Origin: Paenibacillaceae bacterium
GTDB lineage: Bacteria; Bacillota; Bacilli; Paenibacillales; NBRC-103111
Assembly: GCA_029256185.1 (NCBI GenBank)
Contig: JAQSYI010000043.1
Coordinates: 1-64,000 of the forward strand
Reading direction: 5' to 3'
DNA: 64,000 nt
Part shown: positions 27,529 through 36,508 of the stretch, piece after piece
How the letters are laid out: each line of letters begins with the position of its first letter
Numbering within the stretch: the first letter of the stretch is position 1
The notes under the pieces: model-generated
The model's input: only the letters and a program-made list of their open reading frames with translations
Told to the model about the DNA's origin: nothing
The model's database searches: none
Translations under genes and position numbers: made by a program

Positions 27529-28911
27529 GTGAACACTTCGGAGCATGTTCATTTTATAGGAATAGGCGGATATGGGATGAGCGCCATCGCCAAGGTAATG
27601 CTCGAAATGGGCTTTCGCGTGTCGGGTTCGGATCTGGCGCAGCAGGAGCTGACGGAGAAGCTGGCTGCCAAAGGGGCCGATGTGTTTATCGGACATGAGG
27701 CCGAGCATGTAAGAGGAGCCGATCTCGTCGTGTATTCGACTGCCTTGTCGAAGGATAATGTGGAGATGAAGCGGGCGGAGGAATTGAACATTCCCATCAT
27801 TCACCGTTCCCAGATGCTGGCCCGGCTGTTGAACACGAAGAAAGGGGTTGCAGTGGCTGGAGCCCACGGCAAAACCACTACTTCCTCGATGATCTCGCTG
27901 GTTATGGAGCAATGCGGCCTCGACCCCACCTATATCATCGGCGGCGAGGTCATCAATCTGGGCAGCAACGCGAAGGCGGGCAAGGGAGACTTCGTTGTAG
28001 CAGAGGCCGATGAAAGCGATGGAACTTTTCTCCAGTACAGCCCGTTTCTCGGCGTTGTCACCAATATTGAAGCGGACCATCTGGAGCATTATGACGGGGA
28101 TTTCGGCAAGCTGAAGGATGCTTATGCCACCTTCCTAAGCCAGGTCAAGCCGGAGGGGAAGGCGGTAATCAGCGCCGACGATCCTTATTTGAAGGAGATG
28201 CTGCCCCAGTTGAAGGGTGAGGCCGTTACATTCGGACTAAGCGACAAAGCGGATTATGTGGCAAGCGATCTGAAGCTTGGGGACCGCAAGGTGGCATTCT
28301 CTGTCTCACATAAAGGTGAACCGCTTGGAACCGTCAGGCTGTCTGTTCCGGGCAAACATAATGTGTACAACGCGCTGGCCACCCTGATTGTCTGTCTGGA
28401 GGCAGGGCTCTCCTTCGATCAGATCGCCGATGCGATTGTGGAGTTCCGCGGCGCCAAACGCCGGTTCCAGGTGATGGGCGAGGTGAACGGCATTCTGGTC
28501 ATCGACGATTACGCCCACCATCCCACCGAGATTGAAGCGACTATCAGCGCGGCCAAGGCTACGGGCAAACGGATCGTCGCCGTATTCCAGCCCCAGCGCT
28601 ACACCCGGACCTTCTTCCTGCTGGACCAGTTCAGCCGGGCCTTCCCTGAGGCCGATGAGGTGCTGCTGACCGATATCTACAGTCCTGCCGGAGAAAAGCA
28701 GATCGAAGGGATCAGCTCCGCGCGTCTCACCGAGCTGATCCGCGAGAACAGCAATCCCAAGGTACGCCACTTGCCAACTAAGGATGATGTATTCGACTAT
28801 CTGCAGGACACCGTGTCAAGCGGCGACCTGGTGATCACCATGGGCGCGGGGGACATCTGGAAGGTAGCCGACCGGCTGGCCAAGGATCTCCGCGGCAAAT
28901 ACGGGGAGTAG
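27529..28911 (+). CDS. murC: UDP-N-acetylmuramate--L-alanine ligase
   Basis: Cytoplasmic peptidoglycan precursor enzyme adding L-Ala to UDP-MurNAc. The Rossmann start (HFIGIGGYGMSAIA), P-loop (GAHGKTTTSS), the EADESDGTF and DDYAHHPTE blocks and the FQPQRYTRT segment are all present. The start is GTG 27529, giving 460 residues that open directly on the Rossmann domain; an in-frame ATG at 27472 lies inside folC. The ribosome binding site GGTGAG overlaps the folC stop. A terminator follows at 28990. Finding murC straight after folC differs from B. subtilis, where it is elsewhere. Confidence 0.96.
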   Translation: MNTSEHVHFIGIGGYGMSAIAKVMLEMGFRVSGSDLAQQELTEKLAAKGADVFIGHEAEHVRGADLVVYSTALSKDNVEMKRAEELNIPIIHRSQMLARLLNTKKGVAVAGAHGKTTTSSMISLVMEQCGLDPTYIIGGEVINLGSNAKAGKGDFVVAEADESDGTFLQYSPFLGVVTNIEADHLEHYDGDFGKLKDAYATFLSQVKPEGKAVISADDPYLKEMLPQLKGEAVTFGLSDKADYVASDLKLGDRKVAFSVSHKGEPLGTVRLSVPGKHNVYNALATLIVCLEAGLSFDQIADAIVEFRGAKRRFQVMGEVNGILVIDDYAHHPTEIEATISAAKATGKRIVAVFQPQRYTRTFFLLDQFSRAFPEADEVLLTDIYSPAGEKQIEGISSARLTELIRENSNPKVRHLPTKDDVFDYLQDTVSSGDLVITMGAGDIWKVADRLAKDLRGKYGE

Positions 28912-28989
28912 GCATCCTGTTCATTTGGCAACCTCTCTCATAGCATCCGGCGTCTCACTATTGCTGCTTCAAATACCGATTCATATCCT

Positions 28990-29027
28990 CCGCCCCCGGT
29001 TATATCCCGGCAGGGCGGTTTCTTTTT
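28990..29027 (+). terminator. Terminator after murC
   Basis: CCGCCCCCGG, a short TATAT loop and CCGGCAGGGCGG, followed by TTTCTTTTT, form a GC-rich hairpin with a U-tract 78 bases after the murC stop. Confidence 0.85.
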
Positions 29028-29144
29028 GTACACGGCAAGACTACCAGCCCAAAACAGCATGAGAGGGAGGGGAAACCGGCAGCAGCCGCAGGTGTAAGGG
29101 ACCCAGATGACGTTATCGGCGAGAAAAATAAAGGTTGAAAAGTG

Positions 29145-29277
29145 TAACGGACTGGAAAAGCCTTATTATGCTAAAAATCCTCTGGAAGGGGGGCTTGGGA
29201 GTCTAATAAGAGCGCGTGAGTCCGTTAGAATTCAAAACCCTTTGTTTTCGGCCCGATAAGAGCTCTCATGTCCGTTA
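29145..29277. repeat. AACGGA/TCCGTTA interspersed repeats
   Basis: TAACGGACT (29145-29153) is the reverse complement of AGTCCGTTA at 29219-29227. Two 22-base copies of ATAAGAGCnCnnnnGTCCGTTA lie at 29206-29227 and 29256-29277, fifty bases apart. The AACGGA core recurs in the palindromes at 51.5-51.7 kb. Confidence 0.6.
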
Positions 29278-29660
29278 TAGCCTAAGCCCGCAGACGGATG
29301 CGCTCTCTCCCCCTCCCCCGAAACCTTACTGATCAAAATTGCGGCTATTTTTCGTGCCTGGACTGGACCTTCACGTATAATTCCCTTGAAAGACGCCACC
29401 CGCGCATTAATGCTTCCCTTGTTGCTGGTGTTCAGTTTGCCGCAGTAGTATTATTTATCATTCGGAATTCGTCTCCTGTATGATTTTTCGTATACAAGTA
29501 TAATGTTTTTCCTTACCGGGGAAAGCCGCCAGAGAAGCGATTCTGATAGACGATCATTCCTGCCTCCCCCATACGGCCCATGCTAATTCTCTTGTTCTAA
29601 CTCTTCCATTCTAATCATAGCAATAGGGTATACATGAATGGGACAAGGGAGATGGAGCGC

Positions 29661-31325
29661 GTGAATAAAGCGAGAATCACATATCGGTTTGACCCGTCCA
29701 GGGCGCGGGAGAATGGTACCGGCGACAATGCCGCGAACGGTGAGGCTGGAAGGGTTATTTCCCTTTTTCAAGAGGAATACCGGGTGGTAGACGAACAAAC
29801 GGATCAGGAGATTTCCGTGGAACATAACGGCAGGGGGCAAAAGGGGGGCTCACCCGCTGCAGCCGGCCCAAATCGGGCGCAGGAAAGGGAGGATGTCCAA
29901 ACTTTCAGAGAGCCCAGCCGGCAGCGCCAGAATTGGGACCGGGAAATCCGGGACTATCAGGGACTGAATCAATATACGACGGATTTTGGAGCGTGGAGCA
30001 GTCCCTTCGATGCCGAAACCCAACGGATTGAAGACTTGATCCGGGACTCCAATGAGCGGGAGGGCCGTGGGACGGCAGATGCTCCGGGGGACAGAAGACC
30101 GGACGATGCAGCCTATGACCGCCGCTTTGGAGGTTATCGCCCGCAGGAGCAGCGTTGGCAGGACGAGGAAGCAGGCACAAGGAAGCTAAATTTCCGCAGC
30201 CAGCCGGATTATTCCCGGAAGCACTCCCCACAGGAATATGAGCGGGACCACCGGAACGAACGGGACTACAGGAATGAGCAGGATTACGGGAACGAGCGGA
30301 ACTACCGGGACGAGCAGAATTACGGGAACGAGCGGGACTACCGGAATGAACCGGATTACCAGAATGAGCGGGACGGTCGGAACTACCCTGTCGGGCGGGA
30401 CAGCGGCCAGTGGGAGGGACCGGTGGTGACCGGTCCGCGGTATGTGCGGCATAACCGTACTCCTTGGCTGAAGATTTCCGCAGCGATTGCCGGGGCGGCT
30501 GTAACGGGGGTGCTGTTGGGCGTTTTTGCCCTCTCCTTGTTCAATGGGCCTGATCCGGTTGAGCCGGCGGATGAAGTGAACGTGGTAGCCGATGTTGGCG
30601 CCGGTCAGAATGCCTTGCCAGTAAGCGCGGGGGTCCAAGGGGCGGACAGCGGCAAAACGGCGTCGGGAGCAGCCGTCTCCTCCGGCAAGGAAGTCTCCCT
30701 TGTTTATGCAGGCAAGTCTTACATGGTCCTGCAGCACGGCATCTTTTCCGTCCAGCAGGGAGCGGACCAGGCGAAGAGCGATCTGGTTAAACAGGGGCTC
30801 GCCGCGGCCAGCGAACAAGCGGACAAATTCTACGTATTCGCCGGCGTAACCATGGATAAGGAAAGTGCGGCGGTGCTGAGCAAGCAGCTGAAGGAGCAAA
30901 AGAAGCTGGATATCTATGCCAAAGCCTACACGCTGCCCTCTGTCACCAAGGTACGCTGGAACGGGAATCCGGATACGCTGAAGTCCTATCTGGAGCAATC
31001 CGATAAATTGATTCAGTCTCTCAGCCTGCTTACAGTCATGAATCTGGAGACGGGAACCGCTCCTTCGCCCATCGACGCCTCCACGCTGCAGTCCATTACC
31101 TCGGCCCACGCTGCATGGTCCCAGCTCTCCACCGCCGTGGTTCAGGATGCGGGAGATGACAACAAGGCGCTGCTGCAAAAGATGAACGGCTCCATGAATT
31201 CCGCCAAAACCTCTCTGGACGAATACAAGAAGAACCCGTCCCAGGCCATGCTGTGGCAGGCCCAGACCTATACGCTCCAGTTCATTATCGACGAAAAAGA
31301 ATTGCTCGCAAGAATCGGCGCATAG
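29661..31325 (+). CDS. spoIIB: SpoIIB-like SPOR-domain protein
   Basis: Probable sporulation septum protein placed between folC/murC and maf, the position of spoIIB in Bacillus. The start is GTG 29661, nine bases after AAGGGAG; in-frame ATGs at 29634 and 29652 have no usable site. A long charged, disordered cytoplasmic region (about 1-255) includes six-residue repeats of the type NERDYR/NEQDYG (about 196-235). One transmembrane helix follows (about 265-285, WLKISAAIAGAAVTGVLLGV), then an extracytoplasmic part with a SPOR-like domain (about 355-430, YMVLQHGIFSVQQGADQAKS) that would bind denuded glycan at the septum, and a helical tail. In Bacillus SpoIIB helps thin septal peptidoglycan during engulfment. 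Synteny and topology support the name; overall sequence is divergent. Confidence 0.75.
   Translation: MNKARITYRFDPSRARENGTGDNAANGEAGRVISLFQEEYRVVDEQTDQEISVEHNGRGQKGGSPAAAGPNRAQEREDVQTFREPSRQRQNWDREIRDYQGLNQYTTDFGAWSSPFDAETQRIEDLIRDSNEREGRGTADAPGDRRPDDAAYDRRFGGYRPQEQRWQDEEAGTRKLNFRSQPDYSRKHSPQEYERDHRNERDYRNEQDYGNERNYRDEQNYGNERDYRNEPDYQNERDGRNYPVGRDSGQWEGPVVTGPRYVRHNRTPWLKISAAIAGAAVTGVLLGVFALSLFNGPDPVEPADEVNVVADVGAGQNALPVSAGVQGADSGKTASGAAVSSGKEVSLVYAGKSYMVLQHGIFSVQQGADQAKSDLVKQGLAAASEQADKFYVFAGVTMDKESAAVLSKQLKEQKKLDIYAKAYTLPSVTKVRWNGNPDTLKSYLEQSDKLIQSLSLLTVMNLETGTAPSPIDASTLQSITSAHAAWSQLSTAVVQDAGDDNKALLQKMNGSMNSAKTSLDEYKKNPSQAMLWQAQTYTLQFIIDEKELLARIGA
30244..30375 (+). repeat. 18-base coding minisatellite in the spoIIB-like gene
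   Basis: About seven imperfect 18-base units encode [N/D]E[R/Q/P][D/N]Y[R/G/Q]. The units differ mainly at a few positions. They lie in the disordered cytoplasmic region, so copy-number change would alter linker length without breaking the frame. Confidence 0.8.
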
Positions 31326-31533
31326 CGGGCCCGCAGGTGCCTGCGGTTTGAAAACGGTAGGTTGAACAAACAAATAGCAGGAATAAGCGGTGCGGGTACG
31401 TTTTGCGGTGGCAGACGAGCTTGTGCCGTTTTTTTGTATCGTCATAACGCAATGCCAGTAGGATAATTGCAGTCTATTAGGAGCTCGGCTGCGCCTATAG
31501 ACAGTCAAGAGCGGTGTACATCTATGGGCTATG

Positions 31534-31578
31534 AAAAGAAGCCTGACGGCTCCGAAGAAGAGCCGTCAGGCTTCTTTT
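31534..31578. terminator. Bidirectional terminator between convergent spoIIB-like and amidase genes
   Basis: AAAAGAAGCCTGACGGCTC pairs perfectly over 19 bases with GAGCCGTCAGGCTTCTTTT around a CGAAGAA loop. It has T-runs on both strands and serves both convergent genes. A smaller perfect hairpin (CCGCAGG TG CCTGCGG) lies at 31331-31346; the rest of 31326-31626 is featureless. Confidence 0.92.
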
Positions 31579-31626
31579 GCATATATTCAGACTTCCATGC
31601 CGCTGCGGTTTTCAATCAGAGTTTGC

Positions 31627-33054
31627 TTAATGAATCAGCCGCGCCAGAATCGCACACATCTCCGCACGGGTGATAGGCCGCTCCGGGGCGAAGGTGGTGG
31701 CTGTCTCCCCGTCGATAATCCCCTTATCCTTCAGTCGGTTGATGGCTGCGGCGGACCACAGATTCTTCGGCACATCCTTGAACAAGGTTTTGGTCGCGGT
31801 CTGGCTGCTGCCGGGCCAGATAATCCGGTCAATCAGCGCTGCGGCTTCTCCCCGGGTCAGCGTCTGATCCGGCCGCACGGTGCCGTCGGGATAACCGCCC
31901 AGCACGCCGCTTTCCAGCGCTTTGTTGATGGAGGCGTAGGCCCAGTGGCTGGCAGGAAGATCTTTGGGCTTCCAGAGGCCGGCCTGGGAGCCTGCGGTAC
32001 TGCTGCCCGTTGCACTTCCGACAGTAATGCCGCCTGCCTGGGTACCGGCATCCGCTTTACCTCCCGCACTGCCGCCCGTCCCGCTGTCCCCGGTTGCAGC
32101 TCCGCTGTCAGCGCAACCGGTCCCGTTGCTTCCATAGGTTGCTCCCGTTACCGTAGAAGCGTTCCCGGTACCTGCCGCACAGCCTGCTTCCACCCCGGTG
32201 ACCGGTGACGGGAACGGAAACTGCCGTTCCAGCATGGCGATGAATTCCGCCCGGGTTAACGCCCGTTCCGGGAAAAACTTGCCGTACTCCCCCTGGACGA
32301 TGCCCATTGTCTGCAGCTTGTTAATCGCGCTTGCCGCCCAATGCGAAGCGGATACGTCCGTGAAGGCACCCGCCGGTTTTTCCGCGGGCATATAAACGCT
32401 GATTCCGTCAGCTATCCCTATGGCAAGCTTCTGCCGAAAGCCCGCATCCGCCAGCAAGGCGGCATCCTGAGAGTTGGACAAGAATGCAGTTTCTATCAGA
32501 ATGCTGGGCACCGAGCCCATGCGGGCTACATACACAGCCGAGGGTACAATCCCTTTGTCGGCTGTTCCTGCCTTGGCAACCATGCTGTTTTGGACAAGCT
32601 GGGCCAGCCGTTTGCTCTCCGGAGTCAATGCGGCCATGGCGTCGCTTGGCGGATAATTGGCCTGGGGATAATCCCTGTCATAATAGAGCACCAGGCTGCC
32701 GCGGGCGCTTGAATCGGTATGTGAATTGGCATGGACGGATACGAACAAATCTGAACCAAGCTGACCTGTTATTTCCACCCGCTGGGCCAGAGTCAGATTA
32801 ATATCCTGCTCCCGGGTCAGCAAAACCTCATATCCCCGGCGCGCAAGCTCGTCCTTCAGGCGGAGCACGACGTCCATGTTGACTGTTTTTTCATATAAAC
32901 CGTTTGTCCCTACTGCTCCCGGATCGGAGCCGCCATGGCCTGCGTCAAGCATAACCTTGGCTGCGGCAGATGCCGTCATCGGCTGCGCTATAACCAGTCC
33001 GAAAGCGAGAAGGGCAGTTGTCACTTTTATGCTGAGCTTAAGTATGAGGCCCAC
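31627..33054 (-). CDS. N-acetylmuramoyl-L-alanine amidase with three SLH domains
   Basis: Exported zinc amidase (Amidase_3) that cleaves the MurNAc-L-Ala bond; about 475 residues. The signal peptide ends near ASA (about residue 30). Zinc ligands and catalytic Glu are present: DAGHGGSDPG, the E of YEKTVNMDV, SVHANSH, and ILIETAFLSN. Three SLH motifs follow (about 230-285, about 355-405, about 415-475), separated by a Gly/Ser/Thr-rich linker (about 290-345). The start is uncertain: GTG 33054 abuts GGGGAG too closely for ideal spacing, yet no better in-frame start is seen. It ends convergently with the spoIIB-like gene. A role in sporulation or cell separation fits the neighbourhood. Confidence 0.9.
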   Translation of the reverse strand: MGLILKLSIKVTTALLAFGLVIAQPMTASAAAKVMLDAGHGGSDPGAVGTNGLYEKTVNMDVVLRLKDELARRGYEVLLTREQDINLTLAQRVEITGQLGSDLFVSVHANSHTDSSARGSLVLYYDRDYPQANYPPSDAMAALTPESKRLAQLVQNSMVAKAGTADKGIVPSAVYVARMGSVPSILIETAFLSNSQDAALLADAGFRQKLAIGIADGISVYMPAEKPAGAFTDVSASHWAASAINKLQTMGIVQGEYGKFFPERALTRAEFIAMLERQFPFPSPVTGVEAGCAAGTGNASTVTGATYGSNGTGCADSGAATGDSGTGGSAGGKADAGTQAGGITVGSATGSSTAGSQAGLWKPKDLPASHWAYASINKALESGVLGGYPDGTVRPDQTLTRGEAAALIDRIIWPGSSQTATKTLFKDVPKNLWSAAAINRLKDKGIIDGETATTFAPERPITRAEMCAILARLIH

Positions 33055-33207
33055 CTCCCCATTCTATTGTACTAGCTGAGAGGAGGAACAGTAAAAGGAA
33101 ATAGTCGCCAATTGTAGCTTTGTGTCATAGACTTGACTGATTTTTTTATATAAAATAGATCATATTATTAGCATTTGGGCCTGAAGGATGGAGTGGAGCT
33201 TGGACTC

Positions 33208-33450
33208 ATGAAGAAGAATACGTTTACGTTGATTGTGTTTATTGTGTTGGGCTTGCTGGCCGGAAGCATCATGTCCCAATTGCTGGCTGATGTGGAGGCG
33301 TTGTCGTTTCTGCTGCGCTCCTCCGATATCAGCCTAAACCCGGCAGCAGATTTGCAGGCGGTGAGTTTTGATATTGAGTTTGAGATTAGACTAAATTTGA
33401 TCAGTCTGTTGGGTGTGGCGGGCGCCATCTGGGTTTACCGGAAGCTGTAG
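33208..33450 (+). CDS. DUF4321 small membrane protein
   Basis: Protein of 80 residues from ATG 33208 (GGAG about eleven bases upstream); an earlier in-frame ATG at 33175 has no site. An N-terminal helix (KNTFTLIVFIVLGLLAGSIM) and a C-terminal helix (LNLISLLGVAGAIWVYRKL) flank a short polar loop that would lie outside. This matches DUF4321 proteins commonly found just before maf in Firmicutes. Function unknown. Maf starts 29 bases downstream, so they are co-transcribed. Confidence 0.8.
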   Translation: MKKNTFTLIVFIVLGLLAGSIMSQLLADVEALSFLLRSSDISLNPAADLQAVSFDIEFEIRLNLISLLGVAGAIWVYRKL

Positions 33451-33479
33451 CCGCGGCGCATTGGAGAGGAGAGACTTGT

Positions 33480-34235
33480 TTGTTTCGTGATAAAGTAACG
33501 CCAACTTTAATTCTCGCTTCCTCCTCACCCCGGAGGCAGGAACTGATTCGGATGCTGAGGCTGCCGGTACAAGTGCTGGCAAGCGACGTGGATGAATCCG
33601 TGCCGGATAATTGGGAGCCCCATACCATAGTGGAAGAACTGGCTGTGCGCAAGGCTGCTGCCGTGCAGGCGGCCTTGAATATTCAGGACTCAGAGGCACA
33701 AGGGGGAACAGCAAGGCAGATTATAGTGGGATCCGACACTATCGTAGTATTGAACGGCGAAGTACTCGGCAAGCCCCGGGATCAGGCAGATGCTGTAAGG
33801 ATGCTGAGGCTGTTGCAGGGGAGAAGCCATCAGGTGTTTACCGGTCTGGCCTGCTTGGACACCGGCTGCGCAGGGTGCCATTCTGAATCCGTGCAGGCAA
33901 GCGGCAGCCAATCCATAATCCGGCTGGGAGAGGTTGGGCAATACCGGATTATATCCCGGGACGCTTTAGCCGGACAACCCGAATCAATTGTGGGCCATAC
34001 GGTCAGCCGGGTTGCCTTCAGTCCGATGAGCGAGGCCGAGATACAGGCTTACGTAGAGACGGGTGATCCGCTGGACAAAGCGGGAAGCTACGGGGTGCAG
34101 GGATTGGGCTCGGTGTTCATCGAGAAGATCGAGGGTGACTTCTATAGCATTATGGGGCTGCCACTCGGCTTGTTGTACCGGGTGTTGTTGGAGTTGGGGG
34201 TAAGTCCGTTGGGCTGGAATGGAAATAAAGCATAA
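33480..34235 (+). CDS. maf: Maf-family nucleotide pyrophosphatase
   Basis: Cytoplasmic house-cleaning pyrophosphatase for modified or non-canonical nucleoside triphosphates, linked in Bacillus to septum and competence control. The N-terminal LILASSSPRRQELIRML signature, the SDVDESVP loop and the IVGSDTIVVLNGEVLGKPRD block are all present. At 251 residues it is longer than the usual 190-200, because about 50 extra residues rich in Cys/Gly/Ser interrupt the middle (about 120-150, DTGCAGCHSESVQASGSQS). Start is TTG 33480, eight bases after GGAGAGGAG. In Bacillus radC and mreB follow; here an AT-rich orphan follows instead. Confidence 0.93.
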   Translation: MFRDKVTPTLILASSSPRRQELIRMLRLPVQVLASDVDESVPDNWEPHTIVEELAVRKAAAVQAALNIQDSEAQGGTARQIIVGSDTIVVLNGEVLGKPRDQADAVRMLRLLQGRSHQVFTGLACLDTGCAGCHSESVQASGSQSIIRLGEVGQYRIISRDALAGQPESIVGHTVSRVAFSPMSEAEIQAYVETGDPLDKAGSYGVQGLGSVFIEKIEGDFYSIMGLPLGLLYRVLLELGVSPLGWNGNKA

Positions 34236-34282
34236 CCGCCTTGCTTCGATTATAACCGTTTCTTGAAATAGAGGTGCCTTTT

Positions 34283-35248
34283 TTGAATAGAGTATCTGAT
34301 CATATAGTTCTTAAATATGGATTCTTTGAAGTTAGGGATAGAATCAAAAGCGGAATTTATATTGAAACTCCAGTTGCATTCTGGCGTATACATGCAAGTC
34401 CATACCGACCAAGAATTGTAATTGATCATAAGCATAAGAGCAATAACAGTGTGTGGCATGATCAAGGGCCGGATACGGTTTATGACATAAGCTACAATGG
34501 ATTCTGCGAAGCTATAAACTACATTAAAAACCATGATTGGATCTACAAGCACAGTTCTTTTTTAGTACCTATGATAATGAGTGATAGAGATCTTTCAAAG
34601 TTATACGACCGCATTCAACTGATTGCAGACGAGAAGATGAATATTGAAGATGAAGTGGAGCAAGTTTTAACAACGCTGCCTTTTCGCATATCAAATACCA
34701 GTGTGAACATTTTTGATGATCCCAACCATTCCGGTGATAAATGTGCATTGATAAAAACAAATGGAATGGAAATCCGTATATCGGAGTATGAAGTCAGACA
34801 AGAAGAGAACCGTCTTCTCAAACAACGAAAAAAGATGCTAAAAATCCCGGAGACTGTCTACTGTCTTACTTGTGTATTTGAACATAAAACGGAAGTGCAA
34901 AATATCTTGCATAGCTCCAGTTCAATTTATGCAGCGTTCTTATCTAAGCGTAAGGTATATTTAGCAGTGGAAAAAATGGAGCAGTTGATCAAACCTCTGG
35001 CATCTTGTATTGTGCAAGGATTTGAAATTCATGATACTACCTTTAGAGTGGAACAATATAAGCTATGCAAGGCAACGGATTCTCCCGAACCCCATTATCA
35101 TTATGAACTTGTTACATTTGTTGATAATGTTTTCCCGGAATTGTTGAGCAAGGCTAAGAAAATGGAGGATTCCTTTGAACCAACCGGCAGGAAAAACAGT
35201 AATTTTGCAAAAATGAACTTCTTTTCTGGCTGGGCTAATCATTATTGA
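34283..35248 (+). CDS. AT-rich orphan protein of unknown function
   Basis: Protein of about 321 residues that I do not recognise. TTG 34283, seven bases after AGAGGTG, is the likely start; GTG 34274 overlaps that site. It has no signal peptide or transmembrane helix and is rich in Lys, Ile, Asn and His. Noticeable pieces are EEVEQVL-like helical stretches, a KQRKKMLK basic patch and YCLTCVFEHKTEV. Base composition differs sharply from the neighbours: row 34321-34380 has only 19 G+C of 60. It sits where radC/mreB would be expected after maf and ends five bases before a convergent esterase gene. Probably horizontally acquired. Confidence 0.7.
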   Translation: MNRVSDHIVLKYGFFEVRDRIKSGIYIETPVAFWRIHASPYRPRIVIDHKHKSNNSVWHDQGPDTVYDISYNGFCEAINYIKNHDWIYKHSSFLVPMIMSDRDLSKLYDRIQLIADEKMNIEDEVEQVLTTLPFRISNTSVNIFDDPNHSGDKCALIKTNGMEIRISEYEVRQEENRLLKQRKKMLKIPETVYCLTCVFEHKTEVQNILHSSSSIYAAFLSKRKVYLAVEKMEQLIKPLASCIVQGFEIHDTTFRVEQYKLCKATDSPEPHYHYELVTFVDNVFPELLSKAKKMEDSFEPTGRKNSNFAKMNFFSGWANHY

Positions 35249-35253
35249 AGACT

Positions 35254-36339
35254 TCACATATTCAGAGCCTGCTTTATGACCGGCAGAATAGTCTGTGCCA
35301 TATGCATGAATCCCGCGTCATTGGGATGGGTGCGGTCCACTGTGAATTCTGCCCAATGGCTTCCCGGGAAGAAGGCTTCCCCGTCGACGAAATATACATT
35401 CCTGTCGCCTTCCGCCGCCGCCCGTTCATACGTACGCTTCACGATCTGCCGCCGTCTGCCGAAGTATTCCGGGTCCTTGTGGTAAACGGGCGCTGACAAG
35501 ATGATTACCGGCAGCTCCGGCTGCTGCCTGCGGATGGCTTCGAAGAACGCCTGATGGGTTTGCTCCAGATGCTCCGTGCAGGGAGCGTTCAGATCATAGT
35601 CCATGATGAACCCGCTCAATTCAAGGGAGGCAATCGCCCGGGCGATCTCCGGATCACCCTTGGCGTTGCCGCCAAAGCCGTAATTGATAAAGTCCGCGTT
35701 CAATTCTCTGGCAACTCTGGCCGGATAGGTCAACCCGGGACGCGAGGCGCAGAAGCCGCAGGTGATGGACGAGCCGTAGAACAAGAGAGGCTTCGCCACA
35801 GCAAACGGATCAGGTCCGCATACGGTTGCCTTCTCCTCCAATCCGATCCGGACGGATTTCAGCGGATTTTGCAGCGGGGTATAGATGACAACATTTTTCA
35901 TCCCTCGGCCGCCCAGATTGGGAGCCTCGGCCTGAAAGCTGAGCGGATTGTTCTCGGCGCACAGATTCGAGCAGAATTCCAGAGCACCGTTACGCTCCAG
36001 GTATACATCAAAACCTGATAAAGCAGCCTGGGTACATCTGACGGAGGTCTCATTCCTCATAAGCTCCGCGTCAATGAGCAGCCGGGCCGAATCGGTCCGG
36101 AACCGGATTGTTCCGCCGGATGGTTGAGGCGCTACCCACGCGAGGGATTCCCGCAAACTGCCCATCAGCCGTTCCGGTACACGGTTATAGCCGCCGCGGT
36201 TTTCCTTGCGGTAAGGAAATCCGGTAATAACGAAAGGGAAATCATCAATTGGGTAAAAACGAATGCCGCTCTTATCTGCATCAGCCTGCATCAGGTTGAC
36301 ATCGCCTTTCCATTCCCGGGTCGGCTCTATGACCAACAT
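35254..36339 (-). CDS. SGNH/GDSL hydrolase with N-terminal beta domain
   Basis: Cytoplasmic esterase-like protein of about 361 residues. Residues about 30-170 form a beta-sandwich (SGNH_hydro_N type). The SGNH catalytic domain then shows block I as FYGSSITCG (nucleophile Ser), block II Gly and block III Asn in NYGFGGNAKGD, and block V as DRTHPND with the Asp-His pair. Such two-domain enzymes usually deacetylate sugars. Start is uncertain: ATG 36339 abuts AGAGGAG, so ATG 36291 is an alternative. The adjacent AraC-type gene reads in the same direction just upstream, suggesting a small regulated sugar-esterase unit. No signal peptide is visible. Confidence 0.85.
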   Translation of the reverse strand: MLVIEPTREWKGDVNLMQADADKSGIRFYPIDDFPFVITGFPYRKENRGGYNRVPERLMGSLRESLAWVAPQPSGGTIRFRTDSARLLIDAELMRNETSVRCTQAALSGFDVYLERNGALEFCSNLCAENNPLSFQAEAPNLGGRGMKNVVIYTPLQNPLKSVRIGLEEKATVCGPDPFAVAKPLLFYGSSITCGFCASRPGLTYPARVARELNADFINYGFGGNAKGDPEIARAIASLELSGFIMDYDLNAPCTEHLEQTHQAFFEAIRRQQPELPVIILSAPVYHKDPEYFGRRRQIVKRTYERAAAEGDRNVYFVDGEAFFPGSHWAEFTVDRTHPNDAGFMHMAQTILPVIKQALNM

Positions 36340-36508
36340 CTCCTCTCGCCGCTGCCGCTGTCTTCCGTTTGATTCTATTATTCGGCATAATCCGGCGCAG
36401 GGGAATAAACCATTCCTGACTTTCCGTGTCCCTTTCCGACTATTTTCAGTTTGTCCATGCCAAGCGGGCCAGAGGCTCCCCATCATGCAGGAGATGCGCG
36501 TGTACGGT

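Larger units (their letters stand above)
28912..29660. other. Non-coding interval between murC and the spoIIB-like gene
   Basis: About 750 bases with no convincing gene. It holds the murC terminator (28990-29027) and a set of AACGGA/TCCGTTA repeats (29145-29277). The rest up to 29660 shows nothing I can name, although it should contain the promoter of the downstream sporulation gene. Confidence 0.6.

Noticed and set aside
29298..29483. 61-codon frame between murC and the spoIIB-like gene
   Set aside because: No ribosome binding site, no family features, and low-quality composition; treated as non-coding.
30186..31508. 440-codon frame opposite the spoIIB-like gene with PVVPLVPVILL repeats
   Set aside because: The repeats are just the antisense reading of the 18-base coding minisatellite in the sense gene.
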